From: Bacteroidales bacterium
GTDB taxonomy: Bacteria > Bacteroidota > Bacteroidia > Bacteroidales > ML635J-15
Direction: 5' to 3'
DNA length: 11,614 bases
Assembly: GCA_023228725.1 (NCBI GenBank)
Contig: JALOAQ010000092.1
Coordinates: forward strand, 1 to 11,614
In this document: one piece after another, positions 6,166 to 11,614 of the stretch
How the letters are laid out: each line of letters starts with the position of its first letter
Numbering within the stretch: position 1 is the first letter of the stretch
Program-made: the position numbers and the translations under genes
The notes under the pieces: model-generated
Database searches by the model: none
What the model was told of the DNA's origin: nothing
What the model saw: only the letters and a program-made list of their open reading frames with translations

Positions 6166-7997
6166 TTATCTAAATTATTTCCATTTATTGTTTGCAGGGG
6201 TGCACAAATTTGAGAAAGACTAAATTCTACATCATCTATTTCTGTATCATTCCAATTTGTGTCGTTCCAATTGTTAGCATCATTGTATGAGTGGACATAA
6301 AGATTTCCAGGAATTAATGAGTTAGGTAATCCTTTTCCTGAACCGTCCCAAAGGTCATAAATTGCACAGGCTATGTAGTACTCTGAACAAAAACCGTTGT
6401 TAATATTCTTTTCTTCACGATTTTCGTAATTAGAAGTATATATATATTCACCACCGAATTCAGGATCATTAATTTGATTATTTGTCAAATGTTCCACATA
6501 ATCTGCAGCATCCATTATCATTTGTATGGCATTTGCCCATCCTTCTATCCATGCGAGTAAGCCTGTGTTTTCATTACTCCAGGAGTGTCCATTTACACCT
6601 TCTACACCATAAGGTATTTTTATATTATTACCTTGTAACTTATACATTATTACATGTCCAAATTCATGACGCACAGTTTCTTCATTTAACCCTGATTCTA
6701 TAGCATGCTTTAAACAAATAGTAGGTGGATATAACCCCCCCATACTTGTGTAATTATTAGCGAAATCGCCATAGTTTTGCCAGAACCAAAAATCTCCTAT
6801 TCTAAAACGTACTCTATTTGAAATTTGGACATTATTTTGACTAAAATATTCATAAATATTAGTTGTAAAATGTATTGGGGCATAAGCATCGGGCATATTC
6901 AGTTGTTCATCTAGTCTTAAATTATAAGTAATGTTCGCATTTGTTCCATAGTTACCAATAAATTTCTTATCTTTTATTGTTGTGTTCCAATGATTTGCAG
7001 TGTTTATTTCATAAATTCCGCCATCTTCAGCAAGTATTTCTAAATATAACTCAATTTCACCGCCTTCTAAGTATTGTGTTTTATTGTATTGAATCTCAAA
7101 AGTACCATCATCATCAGTGATATCAACACCAAAATAATCATAACCTTCAACATCTTTTTCTCTTAATCTAACTTTAAGACCTGACAAGCCAATAATATTA
7201 AACCCTAGATCAGATGGATTATGATTTCCTCCAGTTCTTACTCTTGCAGTAATTTTCCCAGTTATAGTTCCAGAATAATTAGTTCCCAATTTTGTTGTTG
7301 CTTTTTTGCCATCACCTAACATACTATAATATTCAAGAGAATCAACGGGTATAGGTTTCATTAATACAGCATAGGGTAAACCATCAATTTCAATTTCTCT
7401 AAAATCGTCAACCCACCAGTCATTCCAATTTGAACTATCTCGTTCATACAAAGACATGTTTAATATATTAGACTGTGGTATTTCACTTTGACTTAAATAT
7501 ACTCTTTTTGCCGTAGGATTGTCTGAAGAATGATACCAACGACGAGGAAGTGAAGTAAAGTCTGTTATGTTCCAAATCTCGACAGTATTATATGGTGTGA
7601 AATATAATTTTGCTTTTACTCTATAGTCATTTTTTGTGCTATTCATACTACTATAATGAATAGTTAAAAACAGATCGTCAGGATAGAATGATAAATTTGA
7701 TGTGTCTGTATGTGAAACATTTACAGTTAAACTAATGCTGTCTCCATTTATATATTGTTGGTTTTGAATATTGGAATATGAGTTAATAATAATGTTATTC
7801 GGTAATGAGAAATTTAAACTATCCAGTATAATTGAATCATTTATATGAAATTTATAATTTAAATCAAAATTAGTAAGATTGTTTACCTCGTTACTAATTA
7901 CAGTGCCAACTACTTGTTCTCTTATTTGTGAATAAACATTTTTGCTTGCCATTATAGATATTACTAATAATAGCATAATTAAAGGGTTTCTTTTCAT
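6108..7997 (-). CDS. Secreted zinc metallopeptidase half (HEFGH) of a frameshifted gene
   Basis: About 629 aa from the ATG at 7997. That start is preferred over an ATG 33 bases upstream because it begins a clean signal peptide (MKRNPLIMLLLVIS... ending in VYSQ) and leaves a 10-base gap after the preceding lipoprotein gene instead of an overlap. A mature beta-rich region follows, then a carboxypeptidase-regulatory or CnaB-like fold (about 240-325, with GLKVRLREKD and DDDGTFEI), then the catalytic part: HEFGH at 444-448 and, 37 residues after the second His, E485 in WIEGWA. HExxH plus a distal Glu in an EGWA-type helix fits a gluzincin-like zinc peptidase; I cannot name the MEROPS family. The frame ends at KVKQK-stop without a T9SS sorting domain, which lies in the next frame (3403-5979). 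As it stands the peptidase would be exported to the periplasm but not across the outer membrane. Confidence 0.75.
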   Translation of the reverse strand: MKRNPLIMLLLVISIMASKNVYSQIREQVVGTVISNEVNNLTNFDLNYKFHINDSIILDSLNFSLPNNIIINSYSNIQNQQYINGDSISLTVNVSHTDTSNLSFYPDDLFLTIHYSSMNSTKNDYRVKAKLYFTPYNTVEIWNITDFTSLPRRWYHSSDNPTAKRVYLSQSEIPQSNILNMSLYERDSSNWNDWWVDDFREIEIDGLPYAVLMKPIPVDSLEYYSMLGDGKKATTKLGTNYSGTITGKITARVRTGGNHNPSDLGFNIIGLSGLKVRLREKDVEGYDYFGVDITDDDGTFEIQYNKTQYLEGGEIELYLEILAEDGGIYEINTANHWNTTIKDKKFIGNYGTNANITYNLRLDEQLNMPDAYAPIHFTTNIYEYFSQNNVQISNRVRFRIGDFWFWQNYGDFANNYTSMGGLYPPTICLKHAIESGLNEETVRHEFGHVIMYKLQGNNIKIPYGVEGVNGHSWSNENTGLLAWIEGWANAIQMIMDAADYVEHLTNNQINDPEFGGEYIYTSNYENREEKNINNGFCSEYYIACAIYDLWDGSGKGLPNSLIPGNLYVHSYNDANNWNDTNWNDTEIDDVEFSLSQICAPLQTINGNNLDNLRHIGHYLEKFIVKVKQK

Positions 7998-8007
7998 AGT
8001 TATTATT

Positions 8008-8628
8008 TTATTTATTGATTTCGTATTCAATTAAATTAATATTAAACACTATATCATTGGTCGAGTCATAAATCTCATGTTTTATAAGTCCAACATGTCT
8101 TGCCCAATAAGAATATGTGTACATATTATCTGCATTTACATATGTATTTGATTTAAATTTTTTTACTTCATAATAAGTATTGTCTCTAATCTGAAAGGTT
8201 GGATAGATTTTCGTTAAAACACCACCTGCATTAGGACAGTCAACATTAATACCTAAAGAATGATATAGTGGTTGAATGAAAAACAAGTTGTCAACACTAA
8301 GCTTTGTAATTATAATATCACCTTCATATTCGATAACGCATTTTCCTATTGGATTACCATTCCAGCAAGTCACATCTGATAAAAGTTCTTCTGTTCCATG
8401 TCTTGTGGTTTTTGGGCTATGCCAGTCGCTACTAATTTTAATAGAATCTATATCTCCTGTTATAGAGTCTTTATAGATATATGATGCCCCATTTTCAAAA
8501 TAGCAGTAAGCTTTTGTATCATCATCAATAAAAATTTTTATTCTTTGAGTATCACAAGAAGTCAGGACTACGATAGAAATTAACAAAACGATTATAGAGT
8601 TAATTTTAAAAAAATATTTCCTTTTCAT
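8008..8628 (-). CDS. Putative lipoprotein of unknown function
   Basis: A 206-aa protein with a lipoprotein signal: a basic start (MKRKYFFK), a long hydrophobic stretch and the lipobox LTSC with C25 as the expected lipidated residue, followed by DTQ. The mature part is beta-rich and hydrophilic, with Cys at four further positions, including a TCWNG...GKC pair and DCPNAGG. I do not recognise a family. It starts 4 bases after the stop of the 467-aa T9SS cargo and ends 10 bases before the peptidase start, so it belongs to the same operon. A role as surface or periplasmic partner of the neighbouring exported proteins is inference only. Confidence 0.75.
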   Translation of the reverse strand: MKRKYFFKINSIIVLLISIVVLTSCDTQRIKIFIDDDTKAYCYFENGASYIYKDSITGDIDSIKISSDWHSPKTTRHGTEELLSDVTCWNGNPIGKCVIEYEGDIIITKLSVDNLFFIQPLYHSLGINVDCPNAGGVLTKIYPTFQIRDNTYYEVKKFKSNTYVNADNMYTYSYWARHVGLIKHEIYDSTNDIVFNINLIEYEINK

Positions 8629-8632
8629 AACT

Positions 8633-10036
8633 TTAAATTTTAATAATTTTTACTATATATAAACCCTCTTTTGTTTCAATAATAATAGAATATTCACCTA
8701 TAGCTAAATCTTGTACGTTTATAGCAGTTTCAGCACTTGAATCAATAAATATTTGTTTAACTTGCTGTCCTTTTGAATCGATAATTAAAATTTCTGAAAA
8801 AACAGTATTTTTACAGCTAATTGTTAAAATATCGCTAACAGGATTTGGATATACTTCTATTATATTGTTAGCATATATTTTAGTTACTTCTTGAGCACTG
8901 GTGTCAGTCTTTTCTTTAAGTAAAAAAACGAATCCTGGGTTCCCCTGAAAAGCATGAAGCATAACATAAGAATTATCTTCTTTTAAAAGATTGATACTAT
9001 ATCTGGTTACCGATCCTTGATAAGCATGAAAATACTCAACAGAATCTTTCGCCATATTATAACTAAGTATAAATGGCAGTTCATACGATTGATAATAATA
9101 CCAATAAATATAACCTGTCATTGTAATATTATCTGGCTTTGGAAAATCAAAATCCAGTATTCTCGGATATTCAACCTGCGACTGATTAGGGTAAAAATCA
9201 AAATTATCAATAAATTTTACAGAATCAAGTTGTTGATTTAGCACCAAAAAACCATATCTTTCATTTGGATATGGATCAAGTGTTTGTCCATAAAAATAGT
9301 AAAGACTGTCAAAATGGTTAATATGAAATGGTTTATATCTAATTCCACTAAACTTAAAATTAAATTCCTTATGATTAATAATGTTTTGATTAGTGTCAAT
9401 TATATATGTTTTAGATCCAGTAGTTATTAATATATTATTGTTCGACAAATGGTTCATAAACCCCGAACCCACATTTTGCAAGCAAAAAGCTGTTGAGTCC
9501 ACAATTATTTCATTGCTATTAAGGTTGATTTTTGTGATATACAAATTTGAGAATCCACCTAAAACCCATATTTCTGAATTTGATATTTCAACAGGCGACC
9601 AAAAACAACTATAACTATCAGGAATATTCAAATAATAGTCAAGTCTGTTGAAATTTTTTAATTCACCATCTTTAGATACAATAGCGTAAAAAGGACACCA
9701 ATGACATCTACCTGTAATAAAGAAATCTTCGTTTGAAAGCTGAATGAAACTAAGATATGTAAAACTAAGTGTGTCGGAGAAAACAGTTTTATACCACACT
9801 ATTTCGCTTTCTGGATTTACTTTGGTAAGCTGTAGGTTGTATATGTACTGTGTTGAATCTTCGTTATAATATGCAGGCCTTTTTAGTACTGCATAACAAC
9901 TGTCTTTTGTTCTAAGCATTGAGTAAGCATATCCAAAAACAGGTAGTTCTGTAATCCATTCAGTTTGCGCAAATGTATTACATGTAAATGCACTAAAAGC
10001 AAATAATAAGATAAGATTCTTTAATTTACTTTTCAT
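8633..10036 (-). CDS. T9SS type A sorting-domain protein, probable beta-propeller-like cargo
   Basis: 467 aa. The signal peptide is MKSKLKNLILLFAFSAFTCN followed by TFAQ, with cleavage expected near residues 23-24. The body has repeated beta-strand blocks of the kind FIQLSNEDFFITG, ISNSEIWVLGGF and HLSNNNILITTG spaced about 50-60 residues apart, suggesting a beta-propeller, though no named repeat family is certain. The C-terminus (about 390-467) is a T9SS type A domain starting IIEVYPNPVSDILTI and ending QDLAIGEYSIIIETKEGLYI with a basic VKIIKI tail. The protein is expected to cross the outer membrane by T9SS. First gene of the operon with the lipoprotein (4-base gap) and the peptidase. Its last codons are matched by decayed copies in the leaders of this gene and the next gene upstream. 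Function unknown. Confidence 0.85.
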   Translation of the reverse strand: MKSKLKNLILLFAFSAFTCNTFAQTEWITELPVFGYAYSMLRTKDSCYAVLKRPAYYNEDSTQYIYNLQLTKVNPESEIVWYKTVFSDTLSFTYLSFIQLSNEDFFITGRCHWCPFYAIVSKDGELKNFNRLDYYLNIPDSYSCFWSPVEISNSEIWVLGGFSNLYITKINLNSNEIIVDSTAFCLQNVGSGFMNHLSNNNILITTGSKTYIIDTNQNIINHKEFNFKFSGIRYKPFHINHFDSLYYFYGQTLDPYPNERYGFLVLNQQLDSVKFIDNFDFYPNQSQVEYPRILDFDFPKPDNITMTGYIYWYYYQSYELPFILSYNMAKDSVEYFHAYQGSVTRYSINLLKEDNSYVMLHAFQGNPGFVFLLKEKTDTSAQEVTKIYANNIIEVYPNPVSDILTISCKNTVFSEILIIDSKGQQVKQIFIDSSAETAINVQDLAIGEYSIIIETKEGLYIVKIIKI

Positions 10037-10107
10037 AACTTAAATTTTAATAATTTTCACTATATTCTTCTTTAATTATAGAATACTCTCCTGTAGCAAA
10101 ATCCTGT
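10037..10107 (-). pseudogene. Decayed T9SS sorting-domain tail in the leader of the 467-aa gene
   Basis: Read on the minus strand, the leader just before the ATG gives GQDFATGEYSIIKEEYSENY-stop, matching the true tail QDLAIGEYSIII of the 467-aa protein. Over 34 bases (10074-10107 against 8681-8714) 28 are identical, and five of the six differences fall at third codon positions, four of them silent. After a short deletion the homology resumes (ATATAGT-AAAATTATTAAAATTTAA-GTTATGAAAAG), including the next start codon. There is no start codon, so it is a remnant, not a gene. Confidence 0.7.
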
Positions 10108-10206
10108 CCTATATATTCTAAACTATCTTTTTATAAACATAACAAAATTTTTTATACTTACAGTTGAGGAAAGCAAGTTTTTATACAAATGTGCGAATAT
10201 TGGGTG
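10070..10206. repeat. Promoter-leader direct repeat, copy 1
   Basis: Matches 11356-11506 over its length, with one gap of roughly 14 bases. The best-conserved part is CAAAATTTTTTATA followed by TTACAGTTGAGGAAAGCAAG and GCGAATATTG. It covers the promoter-like block and the sorting-domain remnant in front of the 467-aa gene. Confidence 0.8.
10134..10163 (-). promoter_or_regulatory. Candidate promoter of the 467-aa / lipoprotein / peptidase operon
   Basis: On the minus strand CTG (10161-10163), 19 bases, then TATGTTTA (10134-10141). This is one mismatch each from the Bacteroidota TTG...TAnnTTTG pattern, and the same arrangement and spacing are kept in the second repeat copy. It would give a leader of about 90 bases. 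Confidence 0.45.
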
Positions 10207-10288
10207 AATAAGTGTTAAAAACTTTGATTAAAGTGCCGATTGTAATTTTTATTTATTTTTAAAATTGATATGAAGTCAAATGGATTTT

Positions 10289-11341
10289 TTAATTTTTAAT
10301 TATACGTTTTGTAAATATATTCTGTTTTGTTTGTATTTGTATTAGATATGTTCCTGAAACGAGTTGGCTTAAATTTAATGGAGTGTTGTTACTATGTGTT
10401 TTAGTTGAATATATTAGTTTTCCCATAAGGTCGAACACCCTAATTTCGCTGTTGCCTGCATAAGCAGGAAGGTCAATATGGATAAAATCTGTAAAAGGGT
10501 TGGGATAAACTTTAAACAACTTTTCTTCAGTATGCGATGAAATGTTATTAAACTTATTGTAATAGTTTCGGCAGGAGTCTTTGTAATAAATTATGGTATC
10601 ATTGTAAATGCTGAACGTTGCTCTATTGATTGTTACACTACCATCATAATAACACATGCAACTAGTTTGCAATTCAGGAAAAGGTGATAACTCAAAAATA
10701 TCTGACAATATTCCAAAATAATCAAAAAAATTACCATAGCCATGGTTCTGAAGAATGCTAGGATAAGCTCCTATTTCTCCTGCATAACAATTGTTGCGTA
10801 AGTAACCAACTTTATACGAATGAATAGGAACATTACTAAACATAAATGCATTATAAGGAGTAAATTCCATTCCTGCGCCGGATAAGAAACCTGCTTCCCA
10901 ACTGAAAATAGAATCAAGATAAAAAGAATTTATACAATTTTCATACATGGGCATTTGCCATGTTACTGTATCGCCACGTTGCAAATCGTAGCTGAACGAA
11001 AGCACAAATTCTCCTTTGTCAGCATTGTAAAAATAGATATTGCCACCGTCTTGGTATGTAAAGCGATCTTGCATTTTTACCGGTTCAAAATCTGGATAGT
11101 AATGCCGTATTACTTCTAATTTTCGGCAATTTACTGACTTATACACAGTGTCGCTTACAGAACGCACATACCAATATTGTGCATACGAATCTGTTGCACC
11201 CATATTTGCTGTTTCATAACACCATACTGCTCCAATTGGTGCCCACTCCCATTCCAAGTTTTTGGTGCCTTGCTGGGGAAAACCTGCTTTGCATAAATAA
11301 ATCAGGCTAAGCAGTAATGAAAATTTAACTAAGTGTCTCAT
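10289..11341 (-). CDS. T9SS type A sorting-domain protein of unknown function
   Basis: 350 aa. The N-terminal signal peptide is MRHLVKFSLLLSLIYLCKAG, then FPQQ. The middle part (about 30-265) is rich in Tyr, Trp and Cys, beginning EWEWAPIGAVWCYE and including RFTYQDGGNIYFYN. This WxPxGAxWxY opening is one I associate with anonymous Bacteroidota secreted proteins that carry T9SS tails; no enzymatic motif is visible. The C-terminal domain (about 274-350) starts LFKVYPNPFTDFIHI and ends TYLIQIQTKQNIFTKRIIKN, a T9SS type A signal. It lies between two copies of the promoter-leader repeat. With 252 noncoding bases to the next gene and no clear terminator, it is probably its own transcription unit with some read-through. 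Confidence 0.85.
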   Translation of the reverse strand: MRHLVKFSLLLSLIYLCKAGFPQQGTKNLEWEWAPIGAVWCYETANMGATDSYAQYWYVRSVSDTVYKSVNCRKLEVIRHYYPDFEPVKMQDRFTYQDGGNIYFYNADKGEFVLSFSYDLQRGDTVTWQMPMYENCINSFYLDSIFSWEAGFLSGAGMEFTPYNAFMFSNVPIHSYKVGYLRNNCYAGEIGAYPSILQNHGYGNFFDYFGILSDIFELSPFPELQTSCMCYYDGSVTINRATFSIYNDTIIYYKDSCRNYYNKFNNISSHTEEKLFKVYPNPFTDFIHIDLPAYAGNSEIRVFDLMGKLIYSTKTHSNNTPLNLSQLVSGTYLIQIQTKQNIFTKRIIKN

Positions 11342-11393
11342 AATTTATAATTTTGCTTTAATTATAGAATATCCTCCTATGCCAAAATCCTAT
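11342..11393 (-). pseudogene. Second decayed T9SS sorting-domain tail in the leader of the 350-aa gene
   Basis: The minus strand reads DFGIGGYSIIKAKL-stop just before the ATG, aligned to QDFATGEYSIIKEE in the other leader and to QDLAIGEYSII in the living gene. The 34-base block is 11360-11393. The codon matching CAG in copy 1 is TAG here, so it is further decayed. Confidence 0.6.
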
Positions 11394-11506
11394 CCCATAT
11401 ATTCTTATAACTAATTAATTTCTATTTTTGTAAAGATAGCAAAATTTTTTATAATTACAGTTGAGGAAAGCAAGTTCTTATATAAATATGCGAATATTGC
11501 GTGATT
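11356..11506. repeat. Promoter-leader direct repeat, copy 2
   Basis: Counterpart of 10070-10206, in the same orientation and upstream of the 350-aa gene. It includes about 14 extra bases near 11415-11430. The two copies bracket the 350-aa gene, a layout expected from tandem duplication or homologous insertion or deletion of a gene cassette. Confidence 0.8.
11431..11460 (-). promoter_or_regulatory. Candidate promoter of the 350-aa gene
   Basis: On the minus strand CTG (11458-11460), 19 bases, then TATCTTTA (11431-11438), close to the TAnnTTTG consensus. Position and spacing are the same as in copy 1. The leader would be about 80-85 bases. Confidence 0.5.
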
Positions 11507-11547
11507 AAATGATGAAAAATTCTAACTATTATGAAGAATATCTCTTT

Positions 11548-11614
11548 TTATTCCTCAAAATAAACTCTTTTAACTCTTTCACTTATCCCTGTAATTATTT
11601 CGTAAGGTATGGTA
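11548..11614 (-). CDS. alr: Alanine racemase, C-terminal end (partial)
   Basis: Only the last 21 codons and the TAA stop (11548-11550) are inside the window. The peptide is TIPYEIITGISERV followed by KRVYFEE. IPYE(I/V)(L/I)TxIS.RVKRxY is the highly conserved end of pyridoxal-phosphate-dependent alanine racemases, which make D-alanine for peptidoglycan. In Bacteroidota this domain is often fused behind a MurF-like domain, which cannot be judged here. No clear terminator is visible between its stop and the promoter-leader repeat (11507-11547). Confidence 0.8.
   Translation of the reverse strand, partial: TIPYEIITGISERVKRVYFEE

Noticed and set aside
7998..8030. Peptidase start at the upstream ATG (8030)
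   Set aside because: It would overlap the lipoprotein gene by 23 bases and put 11 extra polar residues before an otherwise standard signal peptide.
10037..10107. A short upstream leader peptide gene controlling the 467-aa gene
   Set aside because: The frame has no start codon and aligns as a decayed sorting-domain tail, so a remnant is better supported than an attenuator peptide.

Overview
The window looks like chromosomal DNA of an AT-rich member of the Bacteroidota. Four things point there. Three reading frames end in type IX secretion (T9SS) type A C-terminal sorting domains (YPNP/IPNP-type motif followed by a roughly 75-residue beta-sandwich). The clearest promoters follow the Bacteroidota TAnnTTTG rule rather than TATAAT. 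Shine-Dalgarno sequences are not evident. The SerA protein is of the short, Bacteroides-type form. No rRNA, tRNA, CRISPR array, transposase or phage gene was seen.

Left part (1-1861, all minus strand): the 5' end of a DUF134-type DNA-binding protein gene, running off the left edge, with a pair of inverted-repeat operators straddling its predicted promoter. Next comes a tight two-gene unit, a rhomboid-family intramembrane protease followed 2 bp later by a YhcC-like radical SAM protein. The 498-base gap 1850-2347 holds no credible gene. It contains two direct copies of an intergenic repeat with a 72-bp near-palindrome between them, followed by a textbook promoter for serA.

Middle (2348-3402): serA (D-3-phosphoglycerate dehydrogenase, plus strand) with its own terminator. 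It faces a second terminator that ends the long minus-strand cluster.

Right part (3403-11547, minus strand): a cluster of exported proteins read right to left. First is a 350-aa T9SS cargo (10289-11341). Then comes what looks like an operon: a 467-aa T9SS cargo, a 206-aa lipoprotein, and a very large secreted metallopeptidase. The peptidase is split into two frames. The upstream frame has the signal peptide and HEFGH zinc motif but no sorting domain; the downstream frame has a beta-helix and a sorting domain but no start or signal peptide. The downstream frame is open well upstream of its first ATG and overlaps the end of the upstream frame, so a one-base frameshift in an original gene of about 1,531 codons is the best reading. 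At the right edge lie the last 21 codons and stop of alanine racemase.

The leaders of the 350-aa and 467-aa genes are copies of each other. Each carries a promoter-like block and then a decayed piece of a T9SS sorting-domain tail that aligns with the real tail of the 467-aa gene. This suggests the cluster was shaped by duplication and deletion at sorting-domain boundaries. The molecular role of the secreted proteins cannot be read from sequence beyond export, probable surface attachment and probable proteolysis.
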